DNA of 64,000 bases, taken from NCBI RefSeq assembly GCF_002250655.1, contig NZ_NOZR01000001.1, positions 341,134 through 405,133 on the forward strand. The letters run 5' to 3'. This document shows, in pieces, positions 34,554 to 41,883 of the stretch. The notes under the pieces were generated by a model, which worked only from the letters and a program-made list of their open reading frames with translations, searched no databases and had not been told where the DNA came from. How positions within the stretch are numbered: position 1 is the first letter of the stretch; each line of letters opens with the position of its first letter. The stretch is from Mycolicibacterium sphagni. Its GTDB lineage: Bacteria; Actinomycetota; Actinomycetes; Mycobacteriales; Mycobacteriaceae. The position numbers and the translations under genes are program-made.

Positions 34554-35666
34554 ATGACACACGCCCGCCGGGCCGTGGCTTTGGCCGCCGCGCTCACGCT
34601 GTCGCTGGGGGGCTGCAGCCCTGTCGCCGGCACGGCTGTCACGGCGAGTCCCCTTGATGTCGGGCCGTACCCGACGACGGCTGTCGCACCGCCCGTTCTG
34701 CCACCGATCGGGACTGTTCTCGAAGGCCAGCGCATGGCTGCCAGCGTGGTTCTGCCCAGCGACGTCGACCCATCCCTTCGGCGACTGGAAAGCACCAACA
34801 CCGGGGCTGTTCCGGACGCGCAGGGTTTGCGCGCCGATATCCGGCTACGGCGTGCGGAGATCGCCGAATCGCACGGTTTCCTCGCGGGTTTCTCCTCCTC
34901 GCGGAGCACCGAGGGCGAGGCGACCCCAACCACCTCGGTCGTCAATCTGGTGATGCGCTTTCCCGCTGCCGGCGCCGCAGCTGCTGCAGCCAGGGAGATG
35001 GTTGCCGCTGAACCCGCGCGAGCGACGGTGATCGAACATCACCGCGACGCTCTGGCGCAGGTTCTCGTCATGCCGCGCGGGTTCATCGTCGAGAGTTTCA
35101 CCGCTCGCGGGCCCTACGTTCTCTACCAGTGGGTGCAGACCCGCAACACCCTGGACGCCGCGACCAATCTGGTCGCCGGGATCCTGGATCGGCAGGGGCC
35201 GCGCATCGACGCGTTCACGCCGACCGACCCCGTCCGCCTCACAGAGCTGCCGGCCGATCCGACCGGTTTGATGGCTCATACGCTGCCGCCGGCCGTCGGT
35301 GCCTACTCCGCCACCGGCGCGCTGCACTTCGAGCGTGACCCGGCCGGGGCGGCGGACGCGTTCACCGCCGCCGCGGTGACCACGGTCGCACTGGGGCGTG
35401 CCACCGTGTACCGGACCGAAAACTCCATGAGCGCATCACTATTGGTCAATACGCTTACGTCTGACGAGATGTCTGGCGGGGCGAAGCAGTCCGATGCGGT
35501 CTCTGGTATCCCTGACGCTTCGTGCTTCGACCGCGGCTCGGTGTCGCCGTCGCGGTACGGCTGCTACGGCACCAGCGGCCGGTACGTGTTCACGACGAGG
35601 TCCGAGCACCTGCAGGACGCTCGTCAACAGGCGGCGGCGCAGTATCTGCTGCTCGGCGGTCTTTGA
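34554..35666 (+). CDS. Mycobacterial lipoprotein of unknown function (DUF7373-like)
   Basis: 370 residues. Signal peptide with lipobox LSLGGC (Cys about residue 21), so exported and lipid-anchored. The Pro/Thr-rich linker is followed by a domain with DVDPSLRRLESTNTGAVPD and RRAEIAESHGFLAGFSSSR, characteristic of a family of mycobacterial lipoproteins of unknown role. Two cysteines near the end (SCFDRGSVSPSRYGCYG) may form a disulfide. Stop abuts the convergent hydrolase gene. Confidence 0.7.
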   Translation: MTHARRAVALAAALTLSLGGCSPVAGTAVTASPLDVGPYPTTAVAPPVLPPIGTVLEGQRMAASVVLPSDVDPSLRRLESTNTGAVPDAQGLRADIRLRRAEIAESHGFLAGFSSSRSTEGEATPTTSVVNLVMRFPAAGAAAAAAREMVAAEPARATVIEHHRDALAQVLVMPRGFIVESFTARGPYVLYQWVQTRNTLDAATNLVAGILDRQGPRIDAFTPTDPVRLTELPADPTGLMAHTLPPAVGAYSATGALHFERDPAGAADAFTAAAVTTVALGRATVYRTENSMSASLLVNTLTSDEMSGGAKQSDAVSGIPDASCFDRGSVSPSRYGCYGTSGRYVFTTRSEHLQDARQQAAAQYLLLGGL

Positions 35667-35667
35667 G

Positions 35668-36741
35668 CTAGAACTCCCAGGAGTTCGCTGCCGCGGCCAG
35701 TCCTTGTACCAGTGCGGAGGTCGCCGGCGACAGCCCGTCGGCACCGGCCGGCTGGCTGCGCGGGCTGATGCCGCGCACCCGGGTCGGGAGCTCCACTTGC
35801 GCCCCGCCGCCGCGCGCCTTGTTGACCGGGTTGTCCGGGTGCAGACCGCGCAGTTCGGCGGGGATGTCCTCGAGGTCGGTGATGATCCGGTACCCGGGCA
35901 GATCGATGTTGACCGCGAGGTGCCGGGCCAGCTTCCGGTTGCCGCCACCGGCCAGGAGTTCGGTGCTGCGTCCGATGCGGCCGTAGCCGTGCAGTGACAC
36001 CGTCACCTCGACATGGTCGAGAAAAGCGGCCAGCCGGTCGGATTCGGCCGCGAGGTAGCGCGACGATGGCAGGTGGTGCGGATAGTTCTCGGGGTGGCGC
36101 AGCAGATACAGCGACGCTCCCGCGGCGTCGGCGGCGCGTTCGGCGATGACGTCCGTCATCTGTTCCAGGCCGCCGCCGTGAATGGCGAGGAACCCGAAGC
36201 GCGACCCCAGCCGGCTCACCTCGACGACCGAAGGGTCGGCAAGGAGTGCGGAAAGTGATTGTGGCCCAGAACCATTCGATGTCATCGGTCGGGGCCAATG
36301 CGCCGGATCCCAGCGGCGCAGGAAATCGATCCAGCGCGCGGGCAGACCGTGGTGCAGCGCACCGTCGATGATGCGCTCCAGGTAGCCGGGCCGAGGTGGG
36401 CCGGGTTCGGTGCGGTGGTCAATGTAGACCCACGCCGGGGCGGGCCCATCGGCGGTGTGCACGGTCAGCTGGTCACGGCGGTAGCGCACGGGTACACCTT
36501 CGGCGCTGTCGAGGACGGCCAGGTCGTGGTCGGTCAGCCACCAGAGCACGCCGTGGACGGTGCTGCCGGCGAAGGGTTCGACGGTGGCCACGCCGCGCTC
36601 GTTGATCAGCCAGTCGTGGTCGGCCAGGGTCGCCGGCCGTGGGTCGGAGGCCTCGGGACAGCGCCGGGCCATCTGCTGCACGCAGAGGTTGGACCCGTAG
36701 GCGAAATACGGGTGCCTCGGGAGCCGCTGGGCCGGCGACAT
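35668..36741 (-). CDS. Fused gamma-glutamylcyclotransferase-like / poly-gamma-glutamate hydrolase-like protein
   Basis: 357 residues. Residues 1-150 have the GGCT/AIG2 fold: HPYFAYGSNLCVQQMARRC at the substrate loop and LAVLDSAEGVPVRYRRDQL with the catalytic glutamate. Residues 155-357 resemble the PghP zinc peptidases that cut gamma-glutamyl polymers: FLAIHGGGLEQMTD (His and Glu ligands), VTVSLHGYGR and GGGNRKLARH. Both halves act on gamma-glutamyl bonds, and no stop or frame change separates them. An internal ATG at 36285 could start the second half alone. Confidence 0.75.
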   Translation of the reverse strand: MSPAQRLPRHPYFAYGSNLCVQQMARRCPEASDPRPATLADHDWLINERGVATVEPFAGSTVHGVLWWLTDHDLAVLDSAEGVPVRYRRDQLTVHTADGPAPAWVYIDHRTEPGPPRPGYLERIIDGALHHGLPARWIDFLRRWDPAHWPRPMTSNGSGPQSLSALLADPSVVEVSRLGSRFGFLAIHGGGLEQMTDVIAERAADAAGASLYLLRHPENYPHHLPSSRYLAAESDRLAAFLDHVEVTVSLHGYGRIGRSTELLAGGGNRKLARHLAVNIDLPGYRIITDLEDIPAELRGLHPDNPVNKARGGGAQVELPTRVRGISPRSQPAGADGLSPATSALVQGLAAAANSWEF

Positions 36742-36751
36742 CAGGCCGCGA

Positions 36752-37975
36752 TCAGGGCGCGAGAGTCAGATAGATCAGGACCACGTTCAGCAGCGTAATG
36801 ATCGAGGCCACCGCACAGCCCAATACCGTGGTCAGCCGGCTGTTGACGTCGGCGCCCATCAACGTGGGATTGCTGGTCAGACGCACCAGCGGCACCAGTG
36901 CGAACGGAATCCCGAACGACAGCACCACCTGAGAGATGACCAGCGCGCGGCTGGGGTCGATGCCGATGCCCAGCACCACCAGCGCGGGGATCAGCGTGAT
37001 GACCCGGCGCGCCAGCAGCGGGAACGTCTTGTGCAGCAACCCTTGCATGATCATCGCCCCGGCGTACGCACCGACCGACGTCGACGCCAGCCCGGAGGCC
37101 AGCAGGCCGATCGCGAAGAACAACGCCACCGTCGGCCCGAGGGCCTCGCGGACGGCGGCGTGCGCACCTTCGATCGAGTCGGTGTCGCCGCGGCCCTGCA
37201 GGTTGGTCGCCGCGATCAGCAACATGGCCAGGTTGACCGCGCCGGCCAGCAACATGGCGATGCTCACGTCCCACCGGGTGGCCCGCAGCAGCCGGGCGCG
37301 CGGGGCGCCGGCCTCGGGGTGGCCGTGCCGGTCACGGGCCAGGCCGGAATGCAGATATACGGCATGAGGCATCACGGTTGCGCCGAGTATTGCCGCCGCC
37401 AACAGGACGCTTTCCGTGCCGTCGAACCGGGGGATCAGACCCGCCACGACGTCAGCGGCGGGCGGTGTCTTGACGAACAGGCTGGACAGAAACCCGATGG
37501 CGATGACCATCAACAGCCCGATGATCACTCGCTCGAATACCCGCTGTCCGCGCCGATCCTGTACGACGAGCAGCAGCAGCGACACCGCTCCGGTGATCAC
37601 TCCGCCGAGCAGCATGGGCAGGCCGAACAGCAGCCGCAGCGCGATGGCGCCACCCACCACCTCGGCAAGATCGGTGGCGATCGCGACCAGCTCGGCCTGA
37701 AGCCAGTACCCGATCCGGCTGGGCGTGCGTGTGTGGTCGCGCACGGCCTCGGGCAGGGTGCGGCCGGTGACCAGGCCGAGCTTGGCCGACAGGTATTGCA
37801 CCAGGCCGGCCATCACGTTGGCCACGACGATCACCCACACCAGCAGGTAGCCGAATTGGGCGCCGGCGCTGACGTTGGCCGCGACGTTGCCGGGGTCGAC
37901 GTAGGCGATGGCCGCGACGAAGGCCGGGCCGAGCAGATACCAGCCCGCCCTGGGAAGTCGCGTCACCTGTGCCAA
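36752..37975 (-). CDS. mntH: NRAMP manganese/iron transporter
   Basis: 407 residues, 11 membrane helices. Metal-site motifs are intact: YVDPGNVAANVSAG in helix 1 (Asp, Asn) and the MPHAVYLHSGLA of helix 6 (the Met-Pro-His site). The start is a TTG with GGAGAG about 8 bases before it. The metal is driven in by protons. The upstream leader has a short GGGTACCC palindrome (38016-38023) that could be an operator, but I cannot link it to MntR. Confidence 0.92.
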   Translation of the reverse strand: MAQVTRLPRAGWYLLGPAFVAAIAYVDPGNVAANVSAGAQFGYLLVWVIVVANVMAGLVQYLSAKLGLVTGRTLPEAVRDHTRTPSRIGYWLQAELVAIATDLAEVVGGAIALRLLFGLPMLLGGVITGAVSLLLLVVQDRRGQRVFERVIIGLLMVIAIGFLSSLFVKTPPAADVVAGLIPRFDGTESVLLAAAILGATVMPHAVYLHSGLARDRHGHPEAGAPRARLLRATRWDVSIAMLLAGAVNLAMLLIAATNLQGRGDTDSIEGAHAAVREALGPTVALFFAIGLLASGLASTSVGAYAGAMIMQGLLHKTFPLLARRVITLIPALVVLGIGIDPSRALVISQVVLSFGIPFALVPLVRLTSNPTLMGADVNSRLTTVLGCAVASIITLLNVVLIYLTLAP

Positions 37976-38041
37976 TCGCCGAGCTCTCCGTCCGGTTCCT
38001 CAAACAAGAAAGTGAGGGTACCCGAAACTAGCTGTTCGGCG

Positions 38042-38284
38042 TCACAAACCGATGAACACTCCGCCCAGGCCGATCCCGATTCCGCCGAAGCCCCAGCCCG
38101 CGAGCGGATTCTGCAGGGCCGGGTTGGGCGATGTGGTGATCTGGGCGTGGCCCGGGGTTTGGCAGACCGTCGTACTGGGTCCGGTGTCGGTGCACTCCGT
38201 TGGTCGCGCCGCGGCCGGGGCGGCCAGCAAGACGCTCGCGACCGCAATCAGTAGTGGAGCACCGAGAAGACTCTTGGTAACCAT
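38042..38284 (-). CDS. Small secreted protein with one Cys pair
   Basis: 80 residues; AAGGAGG ends 6 bases before ATG 38284. Signal peptide (SLLGAPLLIAVASVLLAAP-AAA) then ECTDTGPSTTVCQTPGHAQI and a Gly-rich, hydrophobic tail (GWGFGGIGIGLGGVFIGL). Shares the C...C-x-TPG-x-x-Q motif with the next gene upstream, so the two are paralogues. Role unknown. Confidence 0.65.
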   Translation of the reverse strand: MVTKSLLGAPLLIAVASVLLAAPAAARPTECTDTGPSTTVCQTPGHAQITTSPNPALQNPLAGWGFGGIGIGLGGVFIGL

Positions 38285-38315
38285 GGTGGCCTCCTTTGTG
38301 GCCGCGGTCTCGAAC

Positions 38316-38642
38316 TCAGCGGCCCCCGCCGCCGTGGGCGCCGCCGCCACCGCCGTTGGCGGGGCCGGGGCCACCGAAAATCAGTGCGGGACCGTAGAAC
38401 TCGTCGCCCCAGGGATAGGCGAAATCCTCGGGGACTTCCGGGGTTGCGTTGAGCTGCACGTTGCCGGGGGTGGCGCATTCGGTGGTCTGGCCACCGATGA
38501 CGGTGCTACCTCCGGTGTTCTCGCAGTTGGGACCTGTCGGGGAGATCAACGTCGTATCGGCGCCCGCGGTCGGAGCAATCGCAACGGCGGCAGCACCGGC
38601 GGCGATGATGATCGGAAACGCATAGCGGAGTCTGTGCCGCAT
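38316..38642 (-). CDS. Small secreted protein, paralogue with Cys pair and Gly-rich tail
   Basis: 108 residues from ATG 38642 (AAGGG spacing favours this over the ATG two codons upstream). Signal peptide ending PTAGAD; then CENTGGSTVIGGQTTECATP followed by GNVQL, and an extended C-terminus that ends in GGPGPANGGGGGAHGGGG. The two cysteines probably pair outside the cell. Same family as the gene 31 bases downstream. Many mycobacteria have several of these. Confidence 0.65.
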   Translation of the reverse strand: MRHRLRYAFPIIIAAGAAAVAIAPTAGADTTLISPTGPNCENTGGSTVIGGQTTECATPGNVQLNATPEVPEDFAYPWGDEFYGPALIFGGPGPANGGGGGAHGGGGR

Positions 38643-38667
38643 TGGCATTCCCTTCCTGGCAGTTCCC

Positions 38668-39744
38668 CTAACCTGCAGCGTACAGCCCTTTGCCGGTGAC
38701 GAGAGGTAAGTCGATCGCGGTGCAGATGCCGGCCGGGGCGGCGATCACCGACGGGATGGCATTGACGAGCCGCATCGCGGTCGCTACCAATCCGGCGTGG
38801 TTGTGGTCTCCGTTGGGCGAGCTCAGGCACACGTCGACGGCATAGGAAGGTTCGCCGGTGATCTCGATGCGGTAGTTGCCGCCCTCCTGGGCGGGCTGCG
38901 GCCATTCCGGGCACAGGTCCTCGCGCAACCGGGTGACGTGTTCGAGGACCACGACGGGGGCGCCGCCGACCAGTCCGATCACCTCGAACCGCAGTGCCGC
39001 GGCGGTGCCCTTGGCGATGGGGCCTGCGGCGATCTCGAAGTCCTCGGGCGCGGGCTCGCGCACGTACATCTCTTCGATGCCGTCGAGCTCGAGCCCGAGT
39101 CCGGCCGCGATCTGGCGCACCACCGAGCCCCAGGCCATGCTCAGCACACCGGACTGCAACAGCATCGGGATCTCATCGAGCGGCTTGCCGAAGCCCATCA
39201 CATCGAACATCACCGTGGCGCTGTTGTAGGTGGCGTAGTCGACGATCTCCATGCAGCGCACCTGCTGGATGTTCTGGCAGGTGCCGGCCAGCGTCAGCGG
39301 CAAGATGTCGTTGGCGAAGCCGGGATCGATACCGTTGACGAACAGGCTCGAATTCCCTTGCTGGGCAGCGTCTTCCAGCGGCTTGATCATTTCGTCGGGT
39401 ATCACCTGCCACGGCCACTGCAGGAACACCGGTCCGCTGCCGACGATGTTGACCCCGGCGGCCAGGATGCGCCGGTAGTCCTCCAGCGCCTCGAGCAACC
39501 GGTTGTCGGCCAGGGCGTTGTAGACGACGCAATCCGGCTTGGTCGCCAGCACCTCGTCGAGGTCGGTGGTCGCCGCGACGCCGGTGGTGCCGGCGAGCCC
39601 GGCCAGTTCGGCGGCATCCTTGCCGGCCTTGGAATCCGAAGACACCCAGACACCGGTGAGCTCGTAGTCAGGGTTGGTGATCAGCGCGGTCAACGCGTGG
39701 ACACCGACGTTGCCGGTGCCGACTTGTGCGACGCGGATGGCCAT
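38668..39744 (-). CDS. DapB-like NAD(P)-dependent oxidoreductase
   Basis: 358 residues. VAQVGTGNVGVHALTALITN is the dinucleotide-binding fold; TGVWVSSDSKAGKDAAELAG and DCVVYNALADNRLLEALEDY follow. Related to dihydrodipicolinate reductase and 2,4-diaminopentanoate dehydrogenase folds, but longer, and mycobacterial members are not linked to lysine synthesis. Starts 22 bases after the SDR gene and so likely shares its KstR-type operator. Confidence 0.75.
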   Translation of the reverse strand: MAIRVAQVGTGNVGVHALTALITNPDYELTGVWVSSDSKAGKDAAELAGLAGTTGVAATTDLDEVLATKPDCVVYNALADNRLLEALEDYRRILAAGVNIVGSGPVFLQWPWQVIPDEMIKPLEDAAQQGNSSLFVNGIDPGFANDILPLTLAGTCQNIQQVRCMEIVDYATYNSATVMFDVMGFGKPLDEIPMLLQSGVLSMAWGSVVRQIAAGLGLELDGIEEMYVREPAPEDFEIAAGPIAKGTAAALRFEVIGLVGGAPVVVLEHVTRLREDLCPEWPQPAQEGGNYRIEITGEPSYAVDVCLSSPNGDHNHAGLVATAMRLVNAIPSVIAAPAGICTAIDLPLVTGKGLYAAG

Positions 39745-39766
39745 GGCGTTCCTTACAGGTCGGGGC

Positions 39767-40558
39767 TTACAGGTCTGGGATGGGAAGGTCGAGGTTCGGC
39801 ACGATGAGGCCGCCGTCGACCTCGATCATCTTGCCGGTGAGGTAACTCGCGGCGGGCGAGGCGAGATAGACCGCGGCCGCGGCGATGTCGAGCGGATCGC
39901 CGAGTCGCTTCATGGGCGTCGCCTTCTCCATCGGATCGCGCAGCGAGTCATTCGAGGCGACGATCTCCAGGGCCGAGGTCAGGATCGAACCCGGCGCGAT
40001 GGCGTTCACCCGGATCTTCGGGCACAGGTCCAGCGACGTCAGCCGGGTGTAGTGCGCGAGGGCGGCCTTGGCGGTGCTGTAGGCGGCGAATCCGCGTCCG
40101 GCCAGCCGGCCCATGGTCGAGGTGATGTTGATGATGTTGCCGCCGCCGGAGTGCTCGAGCATCAGCGGCACGGCCGCCAGCGTCAGAGCGTGCGCGGTCA
40201 AGACGTTGAAGGTGAACGCATCCTTCATGTCCTTGACGCTGGTGTTCAGCAGGGCGTTGGGCATGGTGCCGCCCACGTTGTTGACGACGATGTCGAGCTT
40301 GCCGAACGCCTCGACGGCGGTACCGGCGAGTTCGGCCGTCGTCTCAGGGTGCGCAAGGTCGCCGACGACGATGTGAGCGCGCCGACCGACTGCCTCGATC
40401 TGCTTGGCGACTGACTCCAACTCGGACTGGGTGCGCGAGCCGATCACGACATCGGCGCCGACTTCGGCGAATGCGACGGCGATGGCGGCGCCGAGGCCGC
40501 GGCCGGCGCCGGTGACTACCGCAACTTGACCATCAAGTCTGAACTTGTCGAGTATCAC
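39767..40558 (-). CDS. Short-chain dehydrogenase/reductase behind a KstR-type site
   Basis: 263 residues from GTG 40558 (GGGAAGAGAG upstream). Classical SDR: cofactor site [17 protein letters not shown], catalytic Ser in IINITSTMG and YSTAK. Probable oxidation or reduction of a hydroxyl/keto group on a lipid or steroid; substrate not readable. A site matching the KstR consensus lies 75 bases upstream, so a role in sterol breakdown is plausible. Confidence 0.82.
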   Translation of the reverse strand: MILDKFRLDGQVAVVTGAGRGLGAAIAVAFAEVGADVVIGSRTQSELESVAKQIEAVGRRAHIVVGDLAHPETTAELAGTAVEAFGKLDIVVNNVGGTMPNALLNTSVKDMKDAFTFNVLTAHALTLAAVPLMLEHSGGGNIINITSTMGRLAGRGFAAYSTAKAALAHYTRLTSLDLCPKIRVNAIAPGSILTSALEIVASNDSLRDPMEKATPMKRLGDPLDIAAAAVYLASPAASYLTGKMIEVDGGLIVPNLDLPIPDL

Positions 40559-40632
40559 GTGTCTCTCTTCCCTTGTCGGCGAACACCGTAACAAGATCGG
40601 TACGGTTCATGACGCTGAATTGGAACCGTAAT

Positions 40633-40646
40633 TGAAACACGTTCTA
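40633..40646. promoter_or_regulatory. KstR-type operator upstream of the SDR/DapB-like operon
   Basis: TGAAACACGTTCTA fits the known KstR motif TnnAACnnGTTnnA on both strands. Distance to the SDR start is 75 bases. It lies between the SDR operon and the end of ku. Confidence 0.65.
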
Positions 40647-40689
40647 TTTTGGCGTCGAGTTCGACAATTGGGTGAAAATCACCCGAAGT

Positions 40690-41592
40690 TCAGGACTTCT
40701 TGGCCGGTGCCTTCTTCGCCGCAGCCTTCTTCGCGGGTGCCTTCGCGGATGCCTTTTTGGCGGGCGCTTTCTTCGCCGGCGCGTCGCCGGCGCTGGCCTC
40801 GCCGCGGCGGCGTTTGACGCTGGCCTCGAGCTTGGCCAGCAGGTCGGAGACGTCCTCGGTCTCGTCGAGCTCGGCCGGCTGATCCTCGGTGGTGAACGCC
40901 TCGCCGCCTTCCAGCTTGGCTTCGACGAGTTCCCTGAGCTGCTCCTGATACGTGTCGTGGAACTGCTCGGGATGGAAGTCGTCGGCCATCGACTCGACGA
41001 CCTGGCCGGCCATCTTCAGTTCGGCGGGCTTGATCTCCACTTCCTTGTCGAGCACCGGGAAGTCGGGATCGCGGATCTCGTCGGGCCACAGCAGCGTGTG
41101 CACGATCATCACGTCACGCTTGGAGAAGTCCTTCACCCGAAGCGCCGCCAGCCGGGTCTTGTTGCGCAACGCGAAGTGCACGATCGCCACCCGATCGGTG
41201 TCGGCGAGCGTTTTGGCCAGCAGCACATAGGACTTCGACGATTTGCCGTCCGGTTCGAGGTAGTAACTGCGGTCGTACATCAGCGGATCGATCTCGCTGG
41301 CGGGGACGAACTGGACCACTTCGATCTCGTGGCTGCGTTCCTCGGGCAGGGTGGCGATGTCGTCGTCGGTGATCACCACGGTCTGGCCGTCATCGGATTC
41401 GAAGGCCTTGGCGATGTCGCGGTATTCGACCACTTCACCGCACACTTCGCAGACGCGCTTGTAGCGGATGCGGCCGTTGTCCTTGGCGTGCACCTGATGG
41501 AACTTCAGATCGTGGTCTTCGGTGGCGCTGTACACCTTGACAGGGACGTTCACCAGACCGAATGCGATCGAGCCTTTCCAGATGGAACGCAT
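40690..41592 (-). CDS. ku: Ku DNA-end-binding protein
   Basis: 300 residues. Begins MRSIWKGSIAFGLVNVPVKV as bacterial Ku does; the HQVHAKDNGRIRYKRVCEVC segment and the FVPASEIDPLMYDRSYYLEP core follow. The C-terminal tail (about 250-300) is Lys/Ala/Pro-rich, with repeats of PAKKA that bind DNA and are found in mycobacterial Ku. Homodimer that loads on broken ends and recruits LigD, encoded divergently across a small gene. Confidence 0.96.
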   Translation of the reverse strand: MRSIWKGSIAFGLVNVPVKVYSATEDHDLKFHQVHAKDNGRIRYKRVCEVCGEVVEYRDIAKAFESDDGQTVVITDDDIATLPEERSHEIEVVQFVPASEIDPLMYDRSYYLEPDGKSSKSYVLLAKTLADTDRVAIVHFALRNKTRLAALRVKDFSKRDVMIVHTLLWPDEIRDPDFPVLDKEVEIKPAELKMAGQVVESMADDFHPEQFHDTYQEQLRELVEAKLEGGEAFTTEDQPAELDETEDVSDLLAKLEASVKRRRGEASAGDAPAKKAPAKKASAKAPAKKAAAKKAPAKKS

Positions 41593-41627
41593 ATGACCAG
41601 TATGCAGGCCTGATCGGGTTTGCCGGT

Positions 41628-41855
41628 TCAGATAGCGGGCTGCACGCCCGGATTCAGCCCGATGGGCAGATCGGGATTCGCACCGGGTGAGACGCCGTCG
41701 CTCGTTTCTTGATTCGGCGCGGGACGGCAATTGCTGTTCACCGGGGACTGACCAGCCGAGCAGAACGGGACGTGATCTTCCGGCTCGGCGGCTGCTTGCG
41801 GAACGCCGATCAGCGCGGGCAGCGCCAACAGGGCAGCTGCCAGCATTTTGGTCAT
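41628..41855 (-). CDS. Small secreted protein
   Basis: 75 residues from ATG 41855: signal peptide MLAAALLALPALIGVPQAAA, then a short mature part with one cysteine pair (FCSAGQSPVNSNC) and a Pro/Gly/Asn-rich C-terminus. Sits between divergent ku and ligD, on the ku strand. No family function known. Confidence 0.55.
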   Translation of the reverse strand: MTKMLAAALLALPALIGVPQAAAEPEDHVPFCSAGQSPVNSNCRPAPNQETSDGVSPGANPDLPIGLNPGVQPAI

Positions 41856-41883
41856 GGTCCACGGTAGCAGCGGGTAATACGTT

